Positions 16,902 to 25,592 of a DNA stretch of 64,000 nt are shown here, in pieces. The DNA lies in contig NZ_JQNA01000002.1 in the NCBI RefSeq assembly GCF_000745015.1, forward strand, positions 3,472,001 to 3,536,000. Direction: 5' to 3'. The notes beneath the pieces are model-generated. The model was not told the origin of the DNA. It made no database searches and saw only the letters and a program-made list of their open reading frames with translations. Origin of the DNA: Burkholderia sp. 9120. GTDB lineage: Bacteria > Pseudomonadota > Gammaproteobacteria > Burkholderiales > Burkholderiaceae. Both the position numbers and the translations under genes were made by a program. Positions within the stretch are counted from its first letter, which is position 1. The number at the start of each line of letters is the position of its first letter.

Positions 16902-17606
16902 TTACTTTCTCGCCCGACGCCCCACGCTCAGTTGCCAATAACGTTCGGCGGCGAAGACGTCCTCATAATTGCCCGCGCCGAATGCCTGTAACTGGCTTCC
17001 ATACGCATTGACCGCTTCGCGTTTGAGTTGCGCGCGACGCTGGACGTCGATCGTATGGCCCGCGCTCGGCTGGGCCGGTGTGGCGACCACGCCGCGCTGC
17101 ACGAGATCGGCGAGGCGCGCCTGCACGACGCCGGGCGTGCGCCGGTGAATCGCTTCCTCGTAACCGAACCATTCCAGATGCGACAGCCGCGGCAGGATTT
17201 CGCAGCAGGCTTCGAAAACCCGCACGTGGTCGTCGTGATGCAGACCGAGCGGCATCAGCAAGGTGTTCGCGGTGGTGCGGTAAATGGTTTCTTCCAGCGC
17301 CGCCGCCAGTTTGCTGATGGACGGCGAGTCGCGATACTGGCCGTCGCGGAACGGCATGCGCAGCGGAATCGCGTCGAGCACTTCGAGCGCGAGGTTGTCT
17401 TCGAGCGTGCGCGCGTGGATGGCCTGATACGCGCCCGTGAAGCCCGACTTTTCATCCCATTCGGTATGCATTTCCTGTTCGGGCGGGGCGGCGAAGACGG
17501 TACAGATCGCCGTGTCGGGATGGGCGGCGAGGAGTTCGCCGCAACTGAAGACAGCGTCGTCGAAATGGGGCGAGACGATGAACAGGCGTGGGCTGGTTTC
17601 GCTCAT
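16902..17606 (-). CDS. PIG-L family deacetylase
   Basis: 234 residues of the LmbE/PIG-L family of zinc-dependent N-acetyl hydrolases. The zinc motif near the start reads SPHFDDAVFSCG (residues 12-23), with Phe in place of the usual Pro and Ala where a Glu is common. The second part, LGLHHDDHVRVFEA near residue 123, supplies the third zinc ligand. Family members deacetylate GlcNAc-type sugars in glycolipids or thiols. No signal peptide. Substrate unknown; it stands alone on the minus strand, between the phosphonate operon and udgX. Confidence 0.85.
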   Translation of the reverse strand: MSETSPRLFIVSPHFDDAVFSCGELLAAHPDTAICTVFAAPPEQEMHTEWDEKSGFTGAYQAIHARTLEDNLALEVLDAIPLRMPFRDGQYRDSPSISKLAAALEETIYRTTANTLLMPLGLHHDDHVRVFEACCEILPRLSHLEWFGYEEAIHRRTPGVVQARLADLVQRGVVATPAQPSAGHTIDVQRRAQLKREAVNAYGSQLQAFGAGNYEDVFAAERYWQLSVGRRARK

Positions 17607-17885
17607 GGGACGTGTGGTGGTTTCGGGGACGCCTGCCCGGTGCGGGGCGCTGGCGTGGCGTTTATGCGGTGTTGCGTGTTAGCGCGGCGTGGAAATCGCG
17701 GCGTCTCATCAGCTTAGGCGGAAACGGCGAGATTTGCGTGGCCGTTGTGGGATGCGCAAGCGGTGTGCCTGGGCACTGCGCTGTCCCGCAAAGGTTCACC
17801 GTTGAGCATCTGACGTCTCCCGAACTGTCTCACCTTTGTGAGTGGAGGACGATAGGACGCAGGGTGGGCTTTGCGAGCGCTTGAG

Positions 17886-19373
17886 TCAGGCCGACGTCCC
17901 CGCCAACTCCGCCGCGCGCCTGAACGCGCTCACGATCGCCGCAACGATATCCTCGCGCAAACGTGCATCGGCGGTTCTCAGCGCATACGACGGATGCCAC
18001 GTCGGCACGATCAGTCGCCCGTCTCGCGCAATGGTCTGCCCGAGGTATTCCGACAGATTGACGTGCGCGCCGGTCAGCGCCTTCAGCGCGGTCGCGCCGA
18101 GCGTCACGACCACGCGCGGTGCGATGTGCGCCAGCTCCTGCTCCAGCCAGTATTGGCACGCCTCGACCTCGCGCGGCGCGGGCGTGCGATGAATGCGCTG
18201 CTGGTCGAGCGTCTCCCACTTGTAGTGCTTGACCGCATAGGTCAGATACAGCGCCGACCGCTCGAGCCCGGCACGCGCGAGCACGGTATCCAGCAACTGC
18301 CCGGCCGGTCCGGTGAAGGGCTCGCCGTGCTGGTTCTCATACTCGCCGGGCTGTTCGCCGACCACCATGAGCATCGACCGAGCCGGCCCGGCGCCCGAGA
18401 CCGCCTGTTTCGCGTTGCGCCATAACGCGCAGCGCCGGCAGGTGGCGAGCGGGCCGGTTGGCTCGCGCAACGGCGGCGTCACCGCTGAATATTCGATGGG
18501 CGGTCTCTCCGGCACAGTGACGGCGGCGCGCTGCGCGCCGAGACGGCTGCGTTCGCGCGCGAGGCGGGCGGGCAGCGGCGGACCGGCGGCCGGCGTGCGC
18601 CAGTAACGCAGCGGTACGGGCGCCGGTTCGGCGTTGAAGGCGCTGGCGTAATAGGCGAGCCACAGCGCCTCGGTGGGTTCGCTGGTGATCGCTTCGCCGG
18701 TCATGGCGCTGGCGGGTAAGGCATGGGTGGTTTGCGTGCTTTCCTCGGTGGCCGGGCGGCCGATTCGCAGCAGCATGCCGTTCCAGAACGCCGCGCCCTG
18801 CGGCGTGGCCAGCATCCACGTGGAATCGCCCATGCGCTTGCCGAAATACGCGGCGGCGCGTTCCAGCAGATCGTGATGCGGCTCGTACCAGCCGACGAAC
18901 TCCGGCAGTCCCATCGACGGATCGCGACGCCGGAACAGCGTGAGAGTCACCAGATCTTCGCTTTCCTGGTCGACCGACTGGATGCGTTGCGCGAGTTGAG
19001 CGCCGTCGGGGTCGTCGAGGGCGATGACCTGGCGCTCGCCATGGGTCCAGCGCCAGAGGACGCGGTAGAGAAGCGCCCAGCGGTCGGCGGCGCGGTAGCA
19101 GGCTGCCGCTTTTAGCCGCGACAGCAATTCGCGTGGGATGGCGGGCGGGGTGGTGGCTGAAGTAGCCGAACTAGCCGATGTAGCCGTCACGTCTGCCGCA
19201 CCAGCCACCGCCGGCCGCGTCGTCTCTTGCCCGGCATCCGAACGATCGCCCTCTGCGGCGTTGCTCTCCGACTCGACCCACTCGATCTGCGCCGGCTCGA
19301 TCTCCTGTCGCAGCAGCGCACGCGCCGCGCGGCGCCATGCGGCAAAAGACGGTTCGATGGGAATACGTGTCAT
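17886..19373 (-). CDS. UdgX-type uracil-DNA-binding protein fused to DUF4130
   Basis: 495 residues from ATG 19373. Residues about 80-265 match the DUF4130 'DNA metabolism' domain (RADRWALLYRVLWRW-like helix, then DSTWMLATPQGAAFWNG). After a short linker, residues about 300-490 are a UDG-superfamily domain with GEQPGE (339-344), the UdgX loop QQRIHRTP containing H395, and HPSY (460-463). In mycobacterial UdgX this histidine forms a covalent bond with the excised uracil's sugar, so the protein traps uracil sites rather than turning over. C312, C315 and C406 likely bind an Fe-S cluster. A perfect LexA box lies 22 bases upstream. The radical-SAM partner often found beside this fusion is absent. 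It follows mocA on the same strand. Confidence 0.9.
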   Translation of the reverse strand: MTRIPIEPSFAAWRRAARALLRQEIEPAQIEWVESESNAAEGDRSDAGQETTRPAVAGAADVTATSASSATSATTPPAIPRELLSRLKAAACYRAADRWALLYRVLWRWTHGERQVIALDDPDGAQLAQRIQSVDQESEDLVTLTLFRRRDPSMGLPEFVGWYEPHHDLLERAAAYFGKRMGDSTWMLATPQGAAFWNGMLLRIGRPATEESTQTTHALPASAMTGEAITSEPTEALWLAYYASAFNAEPAPVPLRYWRTPAAGPPLPARLARERSRLGAQRAAVTVPERPPIEYSAVTPPLREPTGPLATCRRCALWRNAKQAVSGAGPARSMLMVVGEQPGEYENQHGEPFTGPAGQLLDTVLARAGLERSALYLTYAVKHYKWETLDQQRIHRTPAPREVEACQYWLEQELAHIAPRVVVTLGATALKALTGAHVNLSEYLGQTIARDGRLIVPTWHPSYALRTADARLREDIVAAIVSAFRRAAELAGTSA

Positions 19374-19395
19374 GCGGACAAAACCGGACAAAATA

Positions 19396-19411
19396 CTGTA
19401 TGGATATACAG
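19396..19411 (-). promoter_or_regulatory. Perfect LexA operator before udgX
   Basis: CTGTATGGATATACAG fits CTGT-N8-ACAG exactly and the palindrome extends to TACTGT...ACAGTA. It lies in the 70-base gap between the mocA stop and the udgX start, 22 bases before the ATG, so udgX can be induced by DNA damage independently of the upstream genes. Confidence 0.9.
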
Positions 19412-19443
19412 TATCCGCCCAAACTGCCGCGCAGATCAAGCCA

Positions 19444-20031
19444 CTAGACCTTGAGCAGATCCTCCGGCGTATCCACGTCCCGCAAAATACCCGGATCGTC
19501 GACATCCAGCCGCGTCACTCGTTGCGACATCAACAAGGCGCGCGCGCCGGTATCGCCGTCGAGCATCAGCAACGCGTCGCGATGTTCGATCCCGAAGCCA
19601 ACGGGATGCCCCCGTTGTCCCTGGTAAAACGGCGCGACCAGCGACGCCCCGCCATCGAGCGAGTGAGCGACGGCTTCGATCGTGGCGGTGGCGATGCGCG
19701 GCATATCCGCCAGCGCGACGATCCAGCCTTCGGCGTCGTCGCTGGCTTCGATGCCGGCGGCAAGGCTCGCGCCCATGCCGCGCTCGGCGTCGGCGGCGAA
19801 CACCACGTCGCAACCGGCGTCGTTCAGCAGTCGCGCGAGCGCGTCCGAGCCCGGCCGCACCACCGCGAGCACCCGCGTCACCACCCGCAGCAGCCGATGC
19901 GCGGCTTCATGCGCGACCGGCGTGCCGTCGGGCATGCGTGCTAAAAGTTTGTTGTGCAGGCCCTCGGGATCGAAGCGAGAGCCGAAGCCGGCGGCGAGCA
20001 GCACGCCAGTGGCGAGTGAGGCGTAGGCCAT
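19444..20031 (-). CDS. Molybdenum cofactor cytidylyltransferase-like protein (MocA type)
   Basis: 195 residues from ATG 20031. It is an NTP-transferase fold with the motif TGVLLAAGFGSRF at the N-terminus, HNKLLARMPDGTPV as substrate loop, and DMPRI around the metal-binding aspartate. MobA/MocA enzymes attach GMP or CMP to molybdopterin; xanthine-oxidase family enzymes need the CMP form. The gene sits 132 bases after paoC on the same strand, so it most likely makes molybdopterin cytosine dinucleotide for that enzyme. MobA-type GMP transfer is less likely in this context. Confidence 0.82.
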   Translation of the reverse strand: MAYASLATGVLLAAGFGSRFDPEGLHNKLLARMPDGTPVAHEAAHRLLRVVTRVLAVVRPGSDALARLLNDAGCDVVFAADAERGMGASLAAGIEASDDAEGWIVALADMPRIATATIEAVAHSLDGGASLVAPFYQGQRGHPVGFGIEHRDALLMLDGDTGARALLMSQRVTRLDVDDPGILRDVDTPEDLLKV

Positions 20032-20163
20032 GGGCGGGCACCGGTAGAAAGAATGAGACCGATTGTGCGATGCAACCCAGGCACAGGCAAGCGCCAATAC
20101 CTACGCCTGGCGCCTGCTGTCTAAATTCACGCCGCTTTCGTCGAGGTTCTCCGCCGAGGAACC

Positions 20164-22386
20164 TCACACCGGCATCGGTCCCATCACCTTATCGAGCGTG
20201 ACCGGCAAATCGCGCACCCGTACCCCCGTCGCGTGATACACCGCATTCGCGATCGCGGCCGGCACGCCGGTAATGCCGATCTCGCCGATGCCGCGCACGC
20301 CGAGCGAGTTGATATACGGATCGGGCCGGTCGATAAAAGTAATGTCGAGCGAACCGATATCCGCGTTCACCGGTACGTGATACTCGGCGAGATTCGCGTT
20401 GGTGAAGCGCCCATAGCGCGTATCGAGCAGGGTTTCCTCCTGCAGCGCCGCGCCGATTCCCCAGACGATGCCGCCCATCAACTGACTGCGCGCCGTCTTC
20501 AGGTTCAGCACGCGGCCCACGTCGTAAGCGGCCACGACACGCGGCACGCGAATCGTGCCGAGCTCGGCGTCGACATGCACCTCGACGAACACCGCGCCGA
20601 ACGAGTGGAACGAGTACTTCTGCTTTTCGTCGCCGGGTTTGACGGTCGCGGTCGCCTCGATCGGCTTGCCGCCCGAACGCGCGATGATCGCCGCCGCCGG
20701 ATCGCGTTTGCCCGGTTGCGAACGGCTCGTCACCCAGCCGTCGATCACCGTGATGTCGTCGAGCGCGATGCCGAACACGGGCGAAGCCTCGTCGGCGAGC
20801 GCGAGCGTGATCAACTGGCTGCGCGCCTGGCTGGCCGCGTCGCGCACGGCCGGCGACACGCTCGCCGCCGATTGCGAACCGCCCGACACCGGCGCGCGCG
20901 GCAGCGAAGAATCGCCGAGCGCGAAGTGGATCTGCGTCGGCGCGAAGCCGAGCGCATCCGCGGCGACCTGGGTCATGACGGTGTAGGTGCCGGTGCCGAG
21001 ATCCTGCGTGCCGGAGGCGACCATCGCGGTGCCGTCCGGCAGAATCCGCGCGATCGCCGCGGCTTCGCTGCGGTTGGCCGGATACGTCGCGGTCGCCATG
21101 CCGAGGCCGATCAGCGTGTTGCCGTCGCGCATGGAACGCGGCGCGGCGTTGCGCCGCGACCAGCCGAATTTTTGCGCGCCGATCTGATAGCACTCGCGCA
21201 ACGACTTGCCCGACCAGGGCTTGTTTTCCTGCGGATCGGCGTCGGCGTAATTCTTCAGGCGCAGCGCGAGCGGGTCCATCTTCAATGCGACCGCGAGTTC
21301 GTCCATGGCCGATTCGAGCGCGAACGAACCCGTGGTCTCGCCCGGCGCGCGCATGAAGGTCGGCGTGCCGAGGTTGAGCGGCACGATGCGGTGCGTGGTC
21401 ACCTGGTTGGGCACCGCATACAGCATGCGCGTGACCATGCAACAGGTCTCGGTCCAGTCTTCGATCACCGACGTATTCGACGTGCTGTCGTGACGCATGG
21501 CGGTCAGCGTGCCGTCGTGGCGCGCGGCCAGAATGAAGCGCTGTTCCGTATGCGGCCGTGCGCCGACCGGGCCGAACATTTGCGGCCGTTCGAGCGCGAG
21601 CCGCACCGGCCGGCCGGTCTGCCGCGCGGCCATTGCGCACAGCGAGACATGCGACCACGACGAGCCCTTGCAACCAAAGCCGCCGCCGACGAACGGCGAA
21701 ATCACGCGCACGTCGGCGGGCGACATGCCGAACGTTTTGGCGATGGCCTGCGCCGCGCTGCTGACACCCTGAGTCGCGTCGTACAGCGTGAGCTGCGGAC
21801 CGTCCCAGCGCGCCAGGGTGGCGTGCGGCTCCATCGGGTTGTGATGCTCGATCGGCGTGGTGTAGGTCGCATCAACGTGCACGGCGCCGCTGCGCATGCC
21901 GTCGTCGAAACTGCCGCGCTGCGTATCGGTCTGCCGGCCCTGCGGCCGATCGGGCGCATGTGCGTTCGGTTTCGCCTGCGTGAAGTCCACCGTCGCCGCG
22001 CTGGCCTGGTAGGTGATGCGCAACTGGTGCGCGGCGTCGGTGGCATGTTCGAGCGTGTCGGCGACCACTACCGCGACCGGCTCGTTGCTGTAGTGAACCT
22101 CGTTGTCCTGCAGCAGCGACAGACGCCGGCCGGCCGGCGGCGCGAGCGCCGGCTTGCCGCCGTTCGGCAGACGCGGCGCGTTCTGATAGGTCATCACCAG
22201 CAGCACGCCGGGCAGCGCCTGCGCGCGGCTCGCGTCGATCGACGCAATCGTGCCGCGCGCAATCGTGCTGGTCACCAGCACCGCATGCGCGAGACGCGCC
22301 TCGGGGAATTCGGCGGCGTAGCGTGCTTCGCCGGTGACTTTGAGCAGACCGTCGATCCGGTCGACCGGTTGTCCGATCAGATTCAT
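20164..22386 (-). CDS. paoC: Aldehyde oxidoreductase, molybdenum-binding subunit (PaoC-like)
   Basis: 740 residues of the xanthine oxidase family large subunit. It begins with IGQPVDRIDGLLKVTGEARY, the usual opening of the aldehyde oxidase/xanthine dehydrogenase a/b hammerhead domain, and continues with molybdopterin-binding segments: GGGFGCKGSSWSHV, RAPGETTGSFALESAMDELA, QDLGTGTYTVMTQ and the late GIGEIGITGVPAAIANAVYHA, whose Glu is the catalytic base position. With PaoA and PaoB it would oxidise aldehydes, probably aromatic ones, in the periplasm. No signal peptide of its own, as expected for co-export with PaoA. The ATG overlaps the paoB stop (ATGA). The symbol is by similarity to E. coli PaoC. 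Confidence 0.88.
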   Translation of the reverse strand: MNLIGQPVDRIDGLLKVTGEARYAAEFPEARLAHAVLVTSTIARGTIASIDASRAQALPGVLLVMTYQNAPRLPNGGKPALAPPAGRRLSLLQDNEVHYSNEPVAVVVADTLEHATDAAHQLRITYQASAATVDFTQAKPNAHAPDRPQGRQTDTQRGSFDDGMRSGAVHVDATYTTPIEHHNPMEPHATLARWDGPQLTLYDATQGVSSAAQAIAKTFGMSPADVRVISPFVGGGFGCKGSSWSHVSLCAMAARQTGRPVRLALERPQMFGPVGARPHTEQRFILAARHDGTLTAMRHDSTSNTSVIEDWTETCCMVTRMLYAVPNQVTTHRIVPLNLGTPTFMRAPGETTGSFALESAMDELAVALKMDPLALRLKNYADADPQENKPWSGKSLRECYQIGAQKFGWSRRNAAPRSMRDGNTLIGLGMATATYPANRSEAAAIARILPDGTAMVASGTQDLGTGTYTVMTQVAADALGFAPTQIHFALGDSSLPRAPVSGGSQSAASVSPAVRDAASQARSQLITLALADEASPVFGIALDDITVIDGWVTSRSQPGKRDPAAAIIARSGGKPIEATATVKPGDEKQKYSFHSFGAVFVEVHVDAELGTIRVPRVVAAYDVGRVLNLKTARSQLMGGIVWGIGAALQEETLLDTRYGRFTNANLAEYHVPVNADIGSLDITFIDRPDPYINSLGVRGIGEIGITGVPAAIANAVYHATGVRVRDLPVTLDKVMGPMPV

Positions 22387-23384
22387 ACGACACCTCCCGC
22401 GCGGCCGGCGGCCTGGTTCACGGCACGCACGATCGCGCGCTGCGCGAGCTGCACCTTGAAGCGATTGTCGCGCTGTGGGCGCGCGTCGCGTAGTGCGGCG
22501 GCGGCCGCGTTGCGCAGCGTGTCCTGCGTGAGCGGCTGACCGTTGAGCAACTGTTCCGCCGCGCTCGCGCGCCACGGTTTGTGCGCGACGCCGCCCAGCG
22601 CGATACGCGCGCTACTCACCCGATCGCCGTCCATCTGCAAGGCGGCCGCGACTGAGACCAGCGCGAATGCGTAACTGGCGCGGTCACGCACTTTCAGATA
22701 ATGCGAATGGCTGCTGAAGAGCGGCGGCGGCAGATCGACGGCGGTGATCAATTCGCCGGGCTGCAAGGTCGTATCGACGTCGGGGCGATCACCCGGTAGC
22801 CGATGAAACTCGGCGAACGGAATCACGCGCTCGCCGGCGGGACCGCTGACGCGAACCACGGCGTCGAGCGCTGCGAGCGCCACGCTCATGTCCGACGGAT
22901 TCACGGCGATGCACTGCGGGCTCGTACCGAGAATCGCGTGCGTGCGGTTCAGACCGTCGAGCGCCGCGCAGCCGCTGCCCGGCATGCGCTTGTTGCACTG
23001 CGTGAAGGCGGTGTCGTAAAAGTAACCGCAGCGGGTACGCTGCAGCAGATTGCCGCCGACGGTCGCCATATTGCGCAGTTGCGACGACGCGCCCGCCAGC
23101 AATGCTTGCGAAAGCAACGGATATTGCTCGCGCACCAGCGCGTGATTGGCCACGTCGCTATTGCGCACCAGCGCGCCGATGCGAATGCCGCCTTCGGGCT
23201 GTGTCGTGACCGTGTCGAGTCCGCCGATATGCGTGATATCGATCAGCCGCAGCGGCCGCGCCACGCCGCCCTTCATCAGATCGAGCAGATTGGTGCCGCC
23301 GCCGATAAACACCGCGCCCGGCTGCTGCGCCGCGCGCACTGCGCCGGCGATGTCGCCGGCGCGTTCGTAAGAGATCGCATCCAT
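22383..23384 (-). CDS. paoB: Aldehyde oxidoreductase, FAD subunit (PaoB-like)
   Basis: 333 residues with the FAD-binding PCMH fold. Motifs: AVFIGGGTNLLDLMKGGV near residue 25-42, then NMATVGGNLLQRTRCGYFYD, which binds the FAD pyrophosphate, and a C-terminal CO-dehydrogenase flavoprotein domain. RTRCGYFYDTAFTQCNKRMPGSGC holds cysteines placed as in PaoB, which carries an extra 4Fe-4S cluster. It passes electrons from the 2Fe-2S subunit. It begins 13 bases after paoA and its stop overlaps the paoC start. Confidence 0.9.
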   Translation of the reverse strand: MDAISYERAGDIAGAVRAAQQPGAVFIGGGTNLLDLMKGGVARPLRLIDITHIGGLDTVTTQPEGGIRIGALVRNSDVANHALVREQYPLLSQALLAGASSQLRNMATVGGNLLQRTRCGYFYDTAFTQCNKRMPGSGCAALDGLNRTHAILGTSPQCIAVNPSDMSVALAALDAVVRVSGPAGERVIPFAEFHRLPGDRPDVDTTLQPGELITAVDLPPPLFSSHSHYLKVRDRASYAFALVSVAAALQMDGDRVSSARIALGGVAHKPWRASAAEQLLNGQPLTQDTLRNAAAAALRDARPQRDNRFKVQLAQRAIVRAVNQAAGRAGGVV

Positions 23385-23397
23385 GCTGGTCGCTCCG

Positions 23398-24159
23398 TTA
23401 CGCGTTGCGCTGGGCGTTGTCTTGCGGCTGGCCTTGCAACGGGCCGACGGCCGCGTTGCCGGGCTGGCCGCCGCCGTCGTGCACCGCGCGTACCGCGGCG
23501 ACGATGTTCGCGTAGGCGCCGCAGCGGCAGATATTGCCGCTCATGCGCTCGCGGATTTCAGCGTCGGACAGTTGTGCGGGATGGTTGCGCACGTCGGCGG
23601 TGACGGTGCTGGCCGTACCGTTGCGGAATTCGTTCAGCAGGGCAGTCGCGGAACACAACTGCCCGGGCGTACAGTAGCCGCACTGAAACGCGTCGTGTTC
23701 GATGAACGCGCGTTGCATCGGACTCAAGATGCCGTTGCTGGCGAGCCCTTCGACGGTCGTGATCTGTTCGCCTTCGTGCATGACCGCGAGCGTCAAACAC
23801 GAGTTGATGCGGCGGCCGTCGGCGAGCACCGTGCAGGCGCCGCATTGTCCGCGGTCGCAGCCTTTCTTCGTGCCCATCAGCCCCGCGTATTCGCGCAGCG
23901 CATCGAGCAGGGTCACGCGCGGTTCGAGTTGCAGCGTGTAAGGCCGGCCGTTGACGGTCAATGTAACCGAACGCGGCGGCACGGTTTGCCGGACCGGCGC
24001 GGGCGGCGCGACCGGCGTTTGAGTTTGCGCGCGCAGATGCGGCGCGGCGCCGACCGTCGCGGCAGCGGCGGCGGTTTGTAGAAAGCGGCGGCGTGAAGGT
24101 TGATTGGGTGTGGCGGCGGGTGCGTCGCTCGAATCCGGACGATCGGTATGCGTGGGCAT
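23398..24159 (-). CDS. paoA: Aldehyde oxidoreductase, 2Fe-2S subunit with Tat signal (PaoA-like)
   Basis: 253 residues from ATG 24159. The N-terminus holds a twin-arginine signal (PSRRRFLQTAAAAATVGAAP), so the assembled PaoABC complex should be exported to the periplasm by Tat. The mature part has a plant-type 2Fe-2S ferredoxin site (GTKKGCDRGQCGACTVL...NSC) and an all-helical second 2Fe-2S site (FQCGYCTPGQLCS ... GNICRCGAYANIV). First gene of paoABC-mocA-udgX. The 336-base upstream region includes a short palindrome at 24176-24191. Confidence 0.92.
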   Translation of the reverse strand: MPTHTDRPDSSDAPAATPNQPSRRRFLQTAAAAATVGAAPHLRAQTQTPVAPPAPVRQTVPPRSVTLTVNGRPYTLQLEPRVTLLDALREYAGLMGTKKGCDRGQCGACTVLADGRRINSCLTLAVMHEGEQITTVEGLASNGILSPMQRAFIEHDAFQCGYCTPGQLCSATALLNEFRNGTASTVTADVRNHPAQLSDAEIRERMSGNICRCGAYANIVAAVRAVHDGGGQPGNAAVGPLQGQPQDNAQRNA

Positions 24160-24495
24160 GACGTTCTGTCGACTCCATTGAAAGGTCAATGCAGGCTGGC
24201 GAAGCGTCGAATTCCGAAGCGTCGCGATCCAACGGATTTCACGCAGCAATTTGGATGCCGTTGTGAGTACAACGGTATTAGAAAAAAGGGGAGACAGCAA
24301 AGCGAATCTCGCCGGCCGGCGGTGGCGGGTGCCGATGCCTTGCGTGGAACGCCGGGCCGGCGCGCGTCCGTTAGTGATGCCTGCCGGTTCGCGCACTACA
24401 GTTTTGTGTATTCAGATTTGAATAGCCGGGCGCGCACGCTATGCCTCGCTGACCAAAGCACACGCGTAAAAAGCCACCCGATTGAAATTCGGAAA
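24160..24495. other. Intergenic region upstream of paoABC
   Basis: 336 bases between paoA and the 3' end of a LysR gene, both on the minus strand. No supportable gene. It contains a palindrome CATTGA-aagg-TCAATG at 24176-24191, 17-32 bases before the paoA ATG, and a near-duplicate CGAAGCGTCG at about 24199 and 24215. These could be control elements for pao. Confidence 0.5.
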
Positions 24496-25413
24496 CTAGC
24501 GCGGCCAGTTCAAACCTTCGCATCCTGCGACGAGTGCGTCGAGCAGATGACGCACGGCCGGCACCATACCCCGGCGCGTGGGAAAGATGGCATGGACGAG
24601 GCCCGGCGTGCTGGCGAGCTGCGGCAACAGATGCTGCAAGCGGCCGGCCTGAATGTCGGCCTCGACCAGTTCCCTCGGCAGCATCGCCACGCCCACACCG
24701 GATAGCGCTGCGATCCTGAGGCTGGCCAGGTCGTCGGTGGCGAAACGTGGCCGATGCGGCCACGACGTCACGCGCCCCTCGGCGTCGACCAGGTTCCAGG
24801 CAAATCGCTCGCTGCTGCTCGCCATCGAGAGGGTGGGCCATTCCCGCATCGATTCAATCGAATCGGGCGCCGCATAGCGCGCCGCGAGCATTGGACTAGC
24901 CACCAGAATGTGGATCGACAGCCCCAACTGACGGACGGCGAGATCGGTGTTTTCCAACGGTGGAAGCCTGACCCGGATCGCGAAGTCCAGACCTTCCTCG
25001 ACGACGTCCACGCGGCGGTTGGTTGCGTCCAGCAGGACCTGGACCTCGGGGTTGTCCTGCACGTAGCGCGCGATGATCGTGGAGATGCCCGACTCCAGTA
25101 AGGCCACCGGGCAGGCAATCCGCACCGTGCCCTGCGGCTGGGAGCGTGTGCGCTCGACGATATCTTTGGCGGCTTTGGCCTCCGCCACCAGCGCAAGGCA
25201 ATGCTGGTGGAACTGCCGCCCGGTCTCCGTTAAGGACTGTCTGCGGCTGGTGCGATTGAGCAGGCGGACGCCAAGCTCCTCTTCCAGCGCGCGAATCCGC
25301 CGGCTGAGTTTCGACGTCTGCAGGCCGAGGCTGCGCGCGGCCGCCGTGTAGCTGCCGTGCTCGACCACCTCCGCGAAGAGCCGAAGGTCATTGAGGTCAG
25401 TGATTGCGTTCAT
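24496..25413 (-). CDS. LysR-family transcriptional regulator
   Basis: 305 residues. The N-terminal winged helix shows LRLFAEVVEHGSYTAAARSLGLQTSKLSRRIRALE-type spacing (residues about 8-42), followed by the usual linker helix and a periplasmic-binding-protein-like effector domain. It belongs to the CrgA/DsdC-like group that often controls redox or aromatic genes. It faces the pirin gene across a 180-base divergent region, so that cluster is its likely target; paoABC, downstream on the same strand, is another candidate. LysR regulators usually also repress themselves. Confidence 0.92.
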   Translation of the reverse strand: MNAITDLNDLRLFAEVVEHGSYTAAARSLGLQTSKLSRRIRALEEELGVRLLNRTSRRQSLTETGRQFHQHCLALVAEAKAAKDIVERTRSQPQGTVRIACPVALLESGISTIIARYVQDNPEVQVLLDATNRRVDVVEEGLDFAIRVRLPPLENTDLAVRQLGLSIHILVASPMLAARYAAPDSIESMREWPTLSMASSSERFAWNLVDAEGRVTSWPHRPRFATDDLASLRIAALSGVGVAMLPRELVEADIQAGRLQHLLPQLASTPGLVHAIFPTRRGMVPAVRHLLDALVAGCEGLNWPR

Positions 25414-25592
25414 GAATGGCCTTCGCTCGGTCTGATCGTTCTATTGATGGCAATGATGCGTTCCATTCTAGGAGATATGCACGAAGTCATTGCAAATTTA
25501 GCATTCATCTCATCGCAGCTACCGACGCCGAACCCGGCGGATTGCGCAGGCGATCAGCGTCGCACTCGCGATGACTGCAAGCGGAGATGGAC

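Noticed and set aside
20233..22539. 768-codon open frame on the plus strand, antisense to paoC
   Set aside because: It mirrors the paoC codon pattern, has Arg/His/Ala-rich nonsense composition and no domain; it is a product of high GC.
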